64,000 nucleotides of DNA from Luzula sylvatica (taxonomy: Eukaryota; Streptophyta; Magnoliopsida; Poales; Juncaceae). The translations under genes were made by a program, and so were the position numbers. The stretch is taken from the NCBI GenBank assembly GCA_946800325.1, contig OX326958.1:25956914-26020913 (forward strand). Direction: 5' to 3'. The notes beneath the pieces were generated by a model. That model saw only the letters and a program-made list of their open reading frames with translations. It was not told where the DNA came from and made no database searches. This document shows, piece after piece, positions 10,922 through 23,500 of the stretch; position 1 is the stretch's first letter; every line of letters begins with the position of its first letter.

Positions 10922-13860
10922 CACTACAACATATCAGCTGATTTGGGGCGGGCCGTAGCTAAACATCAACTTTATTGGTACGGGCCGTCCCAAATACCGT
11001 CCCAAATTAGTGACAAAGAAACCGTCCCAAATTATTGGTACGGGCCGTCCCAAATACCGTCCCAAATTAGTGACAAAAAATAAAACTGAAATACCGTCCC
11101 AAAAATTAGGGACGGGCCGTCGCAAAAAGAAATCACCGTCCCAAACATTAGGGACGGGCCGTCGCAAAAAGAAATCACCGTCCCAAAACTTAGGGACGGG
11201 CCGTCGCAAAAAGAAACCACCGTCCCAAAAAGGACACGCGTCCTGCCCTGACACCAGGTGTCAGCCAGAGATTTCCTACGGGCCGTCGCAAAAGCACCTT
11301 ACCGCCCCAACAAACTTCTGACAGCCCGTCCCAAAGTCGTTTATCGTACCAAAATTTGTTGCTACGGCCCGTCGCAAAACGTTTACCGTCCCAAAAATTA
11401 GAACGTTACACCCATTCCCAAGAGAGCATTCAATTTCCCGCCTCCTCTCTCTCTCTCGTCTGTCTCATTTCCCCCCTTTCTCCTTTCTCTCTCTCGTCTC
11501 TCTCTCATTTCCCCCTTTCTCCTCTCTCTTCTCTTACAGCCTTCTCAGTCCCACACCACAGCCCCCTCTCAGCCCGTCCGCCTTCTGCCTTGGATCTCGG
11601 TGGAGCATCTTGGTGCTTGGATCTCGTTGTGGAGCCCCTCTCAGCCCCCTCTTACTAGTATACATTTCCATCTCTCTGTTTACGTTTTTTTAGCTAGATA
11701 TGAGTGTTTTTGCCCTTGTTTTGAGTATTTTGAAGTTTTTAAATCTTATGATTTTTTGCTTGGAGCTTACGGTATTGAAATCTGTCGGATCAAACAAAAT
11801 TGGTTTCCATCATGAGTTATTTTGAGTTTTTTGTGTATTATGAGTTTTTTTCTTGTATTGAAATCTGTCAGCAATTTTTTGAGTATTTTTAAATAATTTT
11901 CTTGGTATTTTTGAGTAATTTTTGGGACTCAGATTTTTGAGTAATTTTTGTGTATTTTTGAGTTTTTTTGTGAATTTTTGAAATCTGTCAGATCTTACGG
12001 CTTTGAAATCTTGTGTATTTTTAGTTTTTTCATCTCTGAGTATTCTTAATAATTTTGTGAGTATTTTCTTAGTAATTTTCTTTGTAGCGAGATCTGTAAG
12101 TTTTTTTTACTATTTTCTTAGTAATTTTTTGGACAGTTTTTATAAATTTTTAAGACAATTTTGTAATTTTTTTAGTAATTTTCTTAAAAAGATTTTTTGA
12201 GTATGTTCAATAATTTTTTGAGTATTTTCATAGTACCGAGATCTTCCTTATTTAAATGATATAATTTTTTTATTATTTTCTTAGTAATTTTCTGAGTATT
12301 TTTTAAACAGATTTTGTTGAATAATTGTGAACAGATCTCCTTGAATAAATTTTGTTGAATAATTTTAGATAATTTGTAGACAGATTTTGTACATATTTTG
12401 TTACTTCTTATATTTTGACTTTGTTTGAGTTTTTTGAGCTTTTAAAGGAATTTTTTACAGGTTTATTCTGGCAGGATTTTTAAGTTATTTAAAGAAGTTG
12501 TACTGGCAGGATTTTTAGTAATATTATTTGGTTTTATATTATTTGTATATTCTTGACTTTTTTTGAGCTTCAGGGACTCTGTCAGGATTTTTAAGATATT
12601 TTAAATTTTTAAGTTATATTATTTGGTTTTATATTATTTGTATGTAAATTTGTTATATTATGTTGGCAGAATTTTTTTTAAGTATTATATTATTCTGGCA
12701 AGAATTTTTTGAGCACTTGGAAGAGAAGCAAAAGAGAAGTCAAGAGAAGGCTAGAGAAGGGAAGAGAAGACACTTAGAAGAAGAGGAAAAGAAGGAAAGA
12801 GAAAGAAAGACAAGGCAGAAGAGAAACAAAAAGGTTAATATTTCAATTTTACAAAAATCTTTGGTTATGTAAATTGTAAATCAATGTTGGTATATATGTT
12901 AGTTAGGATTGTTAGAGTTTTAGGAAAATTTTATTAGTTAGGATTGTTAGATATTTGTGTATGTTAGTACAAATATTTCTTTTTTTGTTCAATGTATATC
13001 AACTATTGTGTATACAATTTCCTACGGGCCATCACAAAATCATTTTACCGTCCCAACAAACTTCTGGCAGATATGCATATGATGCAAAGCTCGATTGCTC
13101 ACTTGTCTCGGATGATTTACCAGCAGGGACGTCAACATGTAAGTAGGTTTTATTTCGAAATATTTTTAGTGCTAAGTACCTTCTAAAATATCTTTTGTTT
13201 TTTAAGGGGCAAGGATCTGGCACATCTCCGGCAGGATCAGGCAGCAATCTCGGGCGCGGTGACGGATTAGGACGGGGCGAAGGATCGGGACGGGGCGACG
13301 GATCGGGACCGATCTACGGATCGCAACGGACGAACTACTCGACGAATACAGAAATGCAGAATCTGATGAGGTCACCCCATTCGCCGATGGGGTTGCAGAT
13401 GCAACAACCGACGTCGTCGTCGCAGAGGCGACAACCGACGTCGTCGTCGTCACAGAGGATGTATCGTCCTATCCCGTCATCCCAGCCACAGAATTGGACT
13501 GTAAGTATATATATAAATAGTTTATCGAAATGGTTTTTTTATGTTTAGGATATGATTGGGAATCAGTTCTTCCCGCTTGATGAAGGAGATGACATGCATT
13601 TGTAGTATATGTTTTGTGAGAGATTTATGTTTGTGAGAGATATTTGGAGTTTGTGTTTGTGTATGGTATTTATGTTGCGGAGTTTTGTGATTTGTGTTGG
13701 TCGAATTGTTGGATTTTGTGTTTGTGTTTGTGTAGATTTGTTCGTTTGTTGTTTTTATGCGGAGTTTTTGTGGTTTGTGTTGGTCGAATTGTTGGATTTT
13801 GTGTTTGTATTTTTGTAGATTTGTCCGTTTGTTTTTTTTATGTGTTGGTATTTTTCTAAT
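10922..13860 (+). mobile_element. Degenerate CACTA (En/Spm) element, left end plus gene remnant
   Basis: The left end is CACTACAACA at 10922, the canonical CACTA inverted-terminal sequence. It is followed by subterminal repeats built on GGGACGGGCCGTCGCAAA and CCGTCCCAAA (10925-11400), including a run of about 42-bp units starting at 11094, 11137, 11179 and 11220. Then come a CT-rich leader (11430-11650), a T-rich intron-like stretch (11670-12650) and exon remnants up to 13605. Two 81-bp repeats (from 13677 and 13758) follow. No matching right end (TAGTG with inverted subterminal repeats) is visible, so the element is truncated or its right end has diverged; the end coordinate is approximate. 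Confidence 0.7.
12713..13605 (+). pseudogene. 3' exons of a CACTA-encoded protein
   Basis: Splice-consistent blocks can be read. The first, around 12713-12835, is highly charged and Glu/Lys/Arg-rich, ending at a GTTAAT donor. The next is 13071-13138 (CAG acceptor, GTAAGT donor; contains MQSSIAHLSRMIYQQG). Then 13207-13500 is Gly- and Gln/Ser-rich with repeated GRG(D/E)G motifs, and 13549-13605 ends in DEGDDMHL and a TAG. The last three join in one frame. Coiled-coil plus low-complexity tails are typical of the C-terminus of En/Spm-type transposon proteins; the identification rests on that and on the CACTA context. No transposase catalytic domain is present, so it is a remnant. Confidence 0.45.
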
Positions 13861-13885
13861 TTGTTTTATTTGATTATATAAATAA

Positions 13886-13889
<4 letters not shown>

Positions 13890-13932
<43 letters not shown>
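13890..13932. repeat. (TA)n microsatellite
   Basis: About 43 bp of uninterrupted TA dinucleotides just past the CACTA remnant. Confidence 0.95.
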
Positions 13933-13936
<4 letters not shown>

Positions 13937-15364
13937 TGATTTTTCGGGATCAAATATAAGACTTTATGAAAATAAATATCATATTGATAAAGGAAGTTTG
14001 GTGATGACAAAATTATTATATTATTTTTTAATATGACACTTTGCGAAATGTTTATTTAATACTTTAATGCAACACATAATAAAAAGAATAAATGTCACTA
14101 TAAAATAATAAAACAACATGCGTGACATAAACAAAAATCAAAATCATATGATATTTTAAATTTTCATATCAAAAATTAAGAATAATAACAATGTAAAAGT
14201 TTAAAAAAATTATTTGTGTCTGACAAATTTTATGTTTCATGTTTATTATTGAAACATATTATATAAGTTAAATAAATTATTTGTGTTTAGTAAATAAATG
14301 TCTTTCATTATTATTTTTTTTAAAGATTAATATGAAATTGTTTTAAGTAAAAATACAAATATAACATAATTGTTTTAAAAATAATAATAATTATTAGGAT
14401 GTGCAATTTTTTTCAATTATATTTTAAAAAAAAATAATAATTAGGATTAGAAATCATTAATGTAATTATATTTATTTTTATATCTTTTTTTACATAACTG
14501 TTTTCATAATTTTAAGTTAGAGAAAAATATTGAATATATGATAATAACATACTTAATAGTATGTGCAATTATTTTTCAATTATAGTTTTTAAAATAATAA
14601 TAATTGGGCTTACAAGTCATTAATGTAATTAAATTTATTTAAATATATATTTTTTACATAATTGTTTTCATAATTTTAAGTTAGAGAGAAATATTAAAAA
14701 TATGATAATATGGATCTCAAAATAAAGATAAAATTCAAGCGAATATATTTCTTAATTTTTGAAAATTATATTATGAAAATACTAACAATATTTGAAGTAT
14801 GTTTTATGATATTATATATTAATTTATTAATGTTAGATATTTAAACTCTTCACATTCTATTTGTATTCACAATTGATCATGTAACATATTGTGAAAAAAA
14901 TTCAAAATCAAATACAACCGGTCCAACATGAACCTAACAAATAATATTTTGACACGTCATCAGTATAAGGTGATGTGGTCTTCTAAAATTGCTTAAAACT
15001 ATGTGTAAAATAAGGGACACATAAATATCTACAAATAAAACATAATCACACATAATCAAAGATTAATATATGATTCATATGTTGCCACATATCCTAATAT
15101 AATGGTTGAAATAATTGTGATGATGGGGCATGAGTTGTAATGAGGTGGCATGAGGAGATTGCATAAAGGTGGGTCCAAAATAAGGAGGTTAGTTAATTCC
15201 ATTTAAGTTGGGGAAAATATTGTACTTATAAGTCTGAACACGCATTTCTACAACAACAAAAAAGAAGGAAAAAAAATAAACATATTGGGGTAAAGGCAAA
15301 TCCTAGGGCCGACTCCTCCCCCCACGACTCTCCTCCTCCAATCCACAATCCTCTCCTAAGAAGA

Positions 15365-15366
<2 letters not shown>
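13933..15366. other. AT-rich intergenic DNA
   Basis: No gene is seen. Two related blocks near 14380-14470 and 14570-14690 (both containing TTTTCATAATTTTAAGTTAGAGA with flanking ATAATAATTA) suggest an old local duplication. Confidence 0.5.

Positions 15367-15424
<58 letters not shown>
15367..15424. repeat. (TC)n microsatellite
   Basis: About 58 bp of nearly perfect TC dinucleotides. Confidence 0.95.
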
Positions 15425-15425
<1 letters not shown>

Positions 15426-17026
15426 CAGAAATTTCACTTTATAAATAAAAGATTCTCTCCTCTGAAAGAGCTCGCCAATTCAGCAATCGATAGCTTAGCG
15501 GATGAAAGCGAGACTTCAACACCCAAAAAAAAAACTGCGTCAAAAGTCTCAGAGGGTGATTCTGCTGGCTCCAGGCTGATTAGCATAAAATAGAACATTT
15601 GTGGTTTCAAACAAGAACAAACTCTCACTAATGTCCGCAATGGGTTGGGCGCCTCTACATTCCCAATCTCGATTATGGCTTTGTCGAAAGGATCGAGGTA
15701 GGGGGTCATTTCAGTACGAATACGGGTACGGGGTCTCAAAGAGAACGAGAGAGAACGGCCTTCCTGCAAAAAGAAATGGGTTGAGTCATAACAAGAAGTT
15801 GCAGGGAATGTGCTCACCGCCCACCTCCTTCTTCTGAACATTGACTCCATTGACCTCCGTATGGAAAGGCGCGATCTCCTTTCATGGCCAAGTTCAGATT
15901 GAGCAAATTCAGATTTGAATAAAATAACGCTGCCAACCTTTCTCCTCGAATGTCGTCCTGATCTAATATATGTGACCCCCTACCTCGATCCCAACCATAT
16001 CCTCAATTCACCTATGTCAGAATCTTCTTTCTTCAATTCCCTTTGTCTCAACCCCGCTCCCCTCTAATACCCCTGCCCGACCATCCTCCCTCCGATGTCC
16101 CCGCTCCCACCCCCACCCAAGACCGGCCCCCGCACTTCTGAGGATCCGAAGTTACTCTTACAATCTATTTATTTTATAATTTTGTCATGAGATATTTAAA
16201 AAATCAAAATTAATTACGGTGCACTGATTATAATAATATAAATATTTGAGTTTCATAGGTAAATGGTGTTTTGTGTTTTTCTGGAATTATGATTAATGTA
16301 AAAATTATTTTTCGGATGTAGATCTTTTGTGTTATTAAATTATGTTGTTTGCAAAGATTATTAAATAATGTTGTAATTAGTTAATGCAAAACAATAAAAC
16401 TATTCACTGTTTCTTGAAAAGTACAAGAATGATGGATCCTACTTTTTTGGATTTTTTGTAATTTTGTTTTAAAATAATTGTTGTTGTTTGTGTAAATTCA
16501 TATAAAAGTGTAGAAACATTAAAAAAACATCATCTTATGTTCATACCAATTCTCAGGCTTTTCATTTTTCCATTCTCACTCATTCTTCTTTGTAAACTTC
16601 TCCTCTTCCAAACTAGTTTTCACCATCGTAATAATGTCAATTTTTTCTTTTTTATACTCAAAACATATATACACTCGAAAAATCATACCTCGTTATTTTT
16701 CGGATCCCAGACCTTGGCCTCGTTTGCCATCTTGTGGATCTTTCGTGACTGACGTTTTGAATGACCAAACCCTAACCCTAATGTCTAGGCTTCTTTCTTT
16801 CTTTACTAGTGGCATGAAATTTTCATTTATCTTTTTTGTATTGAACTTGAAATTTATATGTTCATTGAAATTTGTAGTGGATAATTTGTCTACTACCTTA
16901 ATAAAATAAAAGATTTGAACACATCATTAGTCTTGTTTGGAACGCATTGTGTGAACTATAGGAAAAATGTACTTGTCTCCTCTAAATTTTCTCACACAAT
17001 TGATGTGTTGGCAATTGATGATAAAC

Positions 17027-17030
<4 letters not shown>
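15425..17030. other. Intergenic DNA with higher-GC island
   Basis: From 15430 to 16150 the DNA is less AT-rich and holds a 138-codon minus-strand frame (15434-15850) that I do not recognise; it could be chance or a decayed exon. From 16150 to 17030 it is AT-rich without support for a gene. Confidence 0.4.

Positions 17031-17084
<54 letters not shown>
17031..17084. repeat. (TA)n microsatellite
   Basis: About 54 bp of TA dinucleotides, 250 bp left of the Copia element. Confidence 0.95.
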
Positions 17085-17091
<7 letters not shown>

Positions 17092-17334
17092 AATAGTTTA
17101 TGTGTCTAACTGGGTTAATTTATTAATTTATTATATATTCATTTAACACACTCATTTAATACATACACATGTGTTAAATTAAATTTATTTATTTATCTAT
17201 TATATTTTTTTTAACACACTCATCTAATACGTACATATGTATTAAATCAGATTTATTTACTCATTAAATACATTCTAAACATATAAGTTGAGGGAATTGT
17301 AAGGAACTTTAGGTACGGTTATTGAGTTTAAATG

Positions 17335-17526
17335 TGTAGAAGACAAGAATTATAAGTTTCTTTTTCATTAACCTTTTCATCAGAGAGTTACACTCTATTT
17401 ATATTACATGCATAACTACTCATTAACATAATAACTATGAATTAAGTACACTAGTCCTAGGAAGATATTCTCCATTTGGTACAGCTAATGGAGACGTACA
17501 TTGGAGCGGTGTAGCTTATCCTAACA
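17335..17526 (-). repeat. Copia 3' LTR
   Basis: Left copy of the 192-bp LTR, intact, TG...CA on both strands' ends. Being at the left of a minus-strand element it is the 3' LTR. It is preceded by the target duplication AAATG. Confidence 0.97.
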
Positions 17527-17540
17527 TCCCCCCTCAAGTG
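17527..17540 (-). other. Copia polypurine tract
   Basis: On the minus strand TTGAGGGGGGA stands immediately before the 3' LTR, the position and composition of the plus-strand primer used in reverse transcription. Confidence 0.85.
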
Positions 17541-17578
17541 AAGCCGGGGACGGCGTCACGGTGAGCTTGGAGCGAAGA

Positions 17579-20500
17579 TCAATAAACCGAGGAGAGGGAA
17601 GCCCCATTGGTTAGTGCGTCGGCCACCTGATCGGAAGAGCAAATGAATTTGACTTGAAGTTGTTTGGATTCAACACGATCACGAATAAAATGAAAGTCAA
17701 TCTTAATGTGTTTAGTGCGAGCATGGAACACGGGATTGGATGCGAGAAAAGTGGCACCAAGATTGTCACACCAAAGAACGGGAGGAGAAGAGAGAGGAAG
17801 AGAGAGTTCGGACAAAAGTGATTGAAGCCAAATCAATTCGGAGGTAGCCATGGCGAGGCTCCGATATCCGGATTCGGTACTCGATCGTGCGACGGTGTGT
17901 TATTTTTTCGAACTCCAAGAAATGAGATTCGGACCAAGATAGATGCAAAACCCGGTGGTGGAGCGGCGATCATCCGGACAACTAGCTCAATCGGCATCCG
18001 AGTATGCATGAAGTACCATCTCATCACCTTTATGAACGGTGAGACCATGAGTGATGGTCCCTTTTAAGTACCGAAGTATCCGTTTTGCCGCGGCCCAATG
18101 GTCGTCGGTGGGAGATTGCATAAATTGTGAAAGCTTATTTACCGCAAAGGAGATATCCGGTCTCGTGATCGTGATGTGTTGAAGTGCGCCAATCAAATTA
18201 CGATATTCATACGGATCCAACAAGGGTGTGCCATCATGTTTTGAGAGCGGGGAGCCGGAGGCGATTGGTGATGGCATAGGTTTCGCACCTTCCATTTTTG
18301 CCTTGGAGAGTAAGGAGTGAATGTAGCGTGTTTGATTGAGATGAAGACCGTTGGGTGTGAAGATATGAGAGAGGCCCTAAATCCTTTATTGAGAATTGCT
18401 TACCAATAGCAAGAATCAATGAGTTCACAATGTCGGAGTTGTTCCCCGTGATGATAATGTCATCAACATAGACAAGGAGATAGACCGTGTGATCGGTCTT
18501 TTGGCGAATAAAGAGAGATGAGTCGGAAGATGAGGAGAGAAAATCAAGAGTAAGAAGGCACGAGCGAAGTTTATGAAACCATGCTCGTTGATAACACGTA
18601 AAATATGTCGTTTAAATGTGGTAATTCAATTTCACGAGTTAATCAAAACAATTTATAACAAATACTAAGTATAGTACTAAGTATAGGTTCGTTCCAAGGA
18701 AATTTTGCGTATAATCGAAATTGCAATTCAAGAATTATTTCTATTCATTCAGAGACTATAATATTTTGTCACAATAAAGATCTAAACTTTATAAAGCTCT
18801 GGTGAAAATTTCACTTTCACACACACAATGTTCGAATTTATGAAATTTATAGATCACAAGGGTATTTTAGGCACTAATCAAATTCCAGAAAAATATAGAT
18901 CGCAAAACAAGATCTCAAATTTGGCACAAAGATTCACAATTTAATACAAAGAGAGAGAACAGAAGAATTTCACAGGTTTGGTATTTCAGTAAAAAGTAAT
19001 GATCGAATTACAAACAGGTCCCTGGCAAATTACAGAATAGTCCAGACAATTTTGAGGTTGAGTAACAGATTTCAAAAATTCATATCAAATAGGAAATTGC
19101 ATGAAATTGATTGATTCAAAATTTGTATTAAACTATAGATCCAGATCTAAACAGTGATTGCAAACAAGGAATATTATCAGATCTAAAAATTACTCAAACA
19201 GATCACACAAATCAGCTCCAGAATTTTAGTAAAACTCAAGGCAAAAATAGAAAAAATGCGAGCAAAAATTCCACAAAAATTCCACAAATTATAAATCACA
19301 GTATATAACAAGTTCACAAACAGATTTGACTTATATCTACTTAATTCCTAATCAAAACAATAAAATTGTAAAAGAGAGTACCGAAAAAAGATGAGAATTG
19401 AGCCCAAGAAGAGATCTTGGAGAGGTCCTCGAGCCTTCACGCCTTGAGAGGAGGTGAGAGGAGGAGGAGAGAAACTTCGTATCCGGTTCGGAGAAGGGGA
19501 TGAGAGGAAAAGCTCCTCGGAACGGCCTCGGAAACCGTGCTAAGACACGATCTTCTCGGCGAAAATGGCTCAACGATGAGCAAAGGGAGCTAGAGAGCTC
19601 TCAACAATGGAGGGGGAAGAGGCTAAGACCTTACCTTCCCCAAGAATGGAGTGGTTGACCCAAGAGGTCCAAGGGTGAGTTGAGAGAGGGGTTTTGAGTG
19701 TCTTTTATAGGAGAAAAGAGGGGGAAATAATTCGAAAAATCTAGATCTGATGTTGCAACTTGCATGGGTAGGTAGAATAATTTTCAACGAATCCAACGGT
19801 CCAAGTTTCATCCAATTCGGACATAGGACGAGGGAGAAAACCCCAAAATACCCCTGAAGATATTCCTCCAAGATCCAGATTAAATCCCTTTTAATTCATC
19901 CGAAAATCAACCAAAAAATTCTTCATGTCCATTGCTGGCAGAAATGGAGAGAAAGAGTGGGCCTGCTTTAGTTAATTTCCTTCTTTGGGCTGCGTAATGG
20001 AGGTATCCATTGGACATTAAATGGAGAGAGGTCATGGGGCTGTTGGAGCCAAAGTGTTTGTTCAAACAAACTCTTGCGATTTTCTGTGGCATTTGTACTG
20101 TAGCTACGCGTGTAAAGAGAAGAGAGAGAGGGATGTCAGTGCCTTGCAGCGTGGGTTACACATTCTAAAATTCACACCCGATCGCGTGCACAGTACTCGG
20201 TTGACTGGTCAGTAGTACATCCGCTGCAGAGAAAATGGTGTGGTCTTCCGTGTAGCGAACAGAAGACAGAGCGTTAAACGGGTCCATTTGGTTGGCCGCG
20301 GGTGTTCTTCCGCCACAGGTCATCCAGGCAGGTTATATTAGCTCTCTGATTTGTTGGCCTCGGTGAAATGAGTCAGTTCAGACCCATTTGCGTCCATTCG
20401 TGTAACGGGTCACGATCTTTGACCCGTTTGAAGAAAAACCTCGATTTCTCTCTCATGCTTCCATCAAATATCATCATATGATATATCAAATTGATCGGCA

Positions 20501-23500
20501 CGACGAGACGGATCCATCTACAATTCTGATTTTGCGAGATTTAACACTTTTCACCTGAAATTAACACAAAAACACATATTAAAGTATTTAATATCAATAA
20601 ATTGGAATTATGAATATTTGTTATACTTTAAACATATTTATGTGTATAAATTCTATATTTTGTGCAAGTAAAATGTGATGAAAAATCCCCTTATCACTCG
20701 TGGTGCTTGTTTGAGACCATAGAGAGCTTTCTTTAAGAGGCACACATGGTTGGGAAATTCCGAGTGAGCATAACCGGGTGTGGTTGAGACATGTAGACGG
20801 TCTCGGTGAGATCTCCATGGAGAAATGCATTGTTAACATCAAGTTGACGAAGCGACCAACCACGAGAGACAGCAATAGAAAGAATGACCCGAATAGTCAC
20901 CGGTTTAACGACCGGGCTAAACGTCTCCGAGTAATCAACTCCTACAGTTTTATTGTATCCCTTGGCCACTAGACGAGCTTTGTGTCGTTCAATCGTACCA
21001 TCGGAACGTCTCTTGATTTTATAGACCCATTTGCAACCGACCACTTTTTGATTTGTTGGAGGTGGTACAAGAACCCATGTCTTGTTTTGAACAAGTGCGT
21101 CAAGCTCAAGCGCCATAGCTTTCCGCCAAGAAAGTGACTTATTAGCAACGGTAAAGCAAGTGGGTTCTTCATCCTCAACCGAGATAGATAGAGCAAGAGG
21201 ATGTTTCGTTGTGGAGTAGAGATGGAAATCGGGATAGTCTTTGAGACGGCGTGTATTGTCACGATTTCGAGTCACCATGGGATGACAAGGAGAAACCGGA
21301 ACAAGAGGAGACGACTCGAGAGAGTCATGTGAGGAGAACAAAGACAAAGGCGAAGCTTGACCCATAGAGAGATGCACCGGACCGGTATCCGAAACCGGAG
21401 AGGATCCGACTTGGGAAACCGAATCAATACGAGGACTTGAAGTGGGTAACGGTGTAGCCGAGTCTACTACATGAGACGGTAACGAGTCCGAGGCGCCACC
21501 AATATGGGAGAGAGGTACGGGACTCACCACGGGAGTGGTAGACGAAGGATGATCACGTATCAATCGATCTTCGAGTGCATGAGAGATAGGGGCACAGGGG
21601 GGATGAGGTGTCGAAGCCACCATGAGCACTTGGAGGGTGTGGCAAAGAGGGAACGGGGACTCGTCAAATGTAACATCTCGGCTTATATAAACGCGACTCG
21701 TCGGTAAATGTAGACATTTATAGCCTTTATGGGTAGGAGAGTAACCCATAAAAACACGTGGGAGAGACCGGAATTGCAACTCGTGCGAGTTGTAGGGTCG
21801 CAAGTTAGGAAAGCACAAGCACCCAAGTACCCGAAAAAAGATATAGTCCGGTGAACGAGCGAATAGCCATTCGAATGGAAATGATTGGGTCGAGACGGGG
21901 AGTCGATTTATGATGAAGATTATGCTCGAAAAGATTTCATCCCAATATTGTGGAGGAATAGAGGCGGTAGACATACACGAAAGAGCCAACTCGACGACAT
22001 GTCGATGTTTTCGTTCGGCCACTCCATTTTGCTCGGGCGTGTAAGGACAAGACAAGTGAGGAGTAATGGAGGGAAATTGGCGAAAAATCGGTTTATACTC
22101 GGTACCACCGTCCGTTTGTAAAACCTTAATGGACCGAGATAGAAGATTCTCAACCAATCCTTTGAAGTGAATAAAAGCCGTTAACACTTGATCTTTGGAG
22201 GCCAAAAAATATATCCATGAATAACGTGAATATTCGTCAATAAAAATCACGTAATATCTCGAGCCCGTTTGAGATGTAATAAGAGATGGTCCCCAAAGGT
22301 CCGAATGAACAACATCAAGAGGAAACTTCGCATTAACATTAGAAGGTAAAAACGAATGTTTATGCGATTTTGCTTTTGCACAATCATTACAAAACTCAAG
22401 TTTTTGTGTTGAACATGGAATTGAAAAATGCGAAAGCAAATGTGACGTGGTCGAGTGTGAGGCGTGGCCAAAACGTCGATGCCATAATTCCGCCGAAACC
22501 CGTTCCGTTATTAGCGCAAAAGGAGATAACACTTGAGACGGAGATAACGTGTAGAGTCCATCAATAAGGTTGGCTCGAAGAAGCACCTTGTTGGTTTGCC
22601 GATCCTTAACATGACAAAAGGAGGGAAAAAATTCGAGGTAAATATCATTATCTTGAGTAAAGCGCGAAATGCTCAACAAATTTTGAGTAATTTGTGGAAC
22701 ATGTAAAACTTCGTTGAGATGAAGAGTTTTAGAGGGAGAATAAATAGTGGAGTTTCCAAGATTTAAGATAGATAAACCTTGTCCATTACCGACTCGGAGT
22801 TGTTCGTTGCCTTGATACATCGAGTGAGTAGAGAGATTGTTCAAGTCGGCGGTGACATGATGAGTGGCCCCGGTATCGAGAAACCAATTCTCGCTTTGAT
22901 TGTGAGAGGCAACGGAGGGTGTAGCTTGCGCAGTTTGAACTTGAGGAGAGGTGGAGAGAGGTTGGATGGTCACATCAAACCGACTCCAACAACGCAAGGC
23001 AACATGACCGGGTTTGTTACATATTTGGCATACGTCCTTGGAGACGGTGCGACCGCCCCCGCCCCCACCACGACCATTGCGGCCACCTCCGCGACCGCCT
23101 CCACGACCACCACCACGAGGAGGATAAGGTGGGCAAGGAAATCGTGGAGAATTTGCAAAGTGAGCATGCGGTGGCGGTGTTGGTAATATACCATTTTGAG
23201 AAGAGGAGGTGTTTGAAGTGGCCAAATGAACATTCGCATCGCGTAACTCAAGTCGACGTTCATGAGTGCGGAGATTACCGAGAAGTTCCATGAGAGGCAT
23301 TGGGCGTTCGCGAGTGGAGACATTCATCACAAACGGATCGAAGTCATGGCCCAAGCCATTGGTGATGTGAACTACGAGGTCTTCTTCCGAGATAGGAGAC
23401 CCCATCGATGCCAACCAATCGGCGAAACCCTGCATTTTGTTCACATAATCCGTACATGATAGTGTACCTCGCGATGTCGTGTGGAGAAGACGTTTGATAT

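Noticed and set aside
11094..11230. Regular ~42-bp repeats that superficially resemble a CRISPR array
   Set aside because: This is plant DNA, the units are directly adjacent with no unique spacers, and they match CACTA subterminal repeats.
13595..13612. TTTGTAGTA as a possible CACTA right end
   Set aside because: It overlaps the stop codon of the element's last exon, differs from TAGTG and lacks inverted subterminal repeats.
16765..16782. AAACCCTAACCCTAA resembling telomere repeat
   Set aside because: Only two units; short interstitial matches of this kind are common by chance and as promoter motifs.
16868..16885. TTGTAGTG as a possible right end of the CACTA element
   Set aside because: Only eight bases match, the 3-bp flank differs from the left side (GAT against TAC), and no inverted subterminal repeats are nearby.
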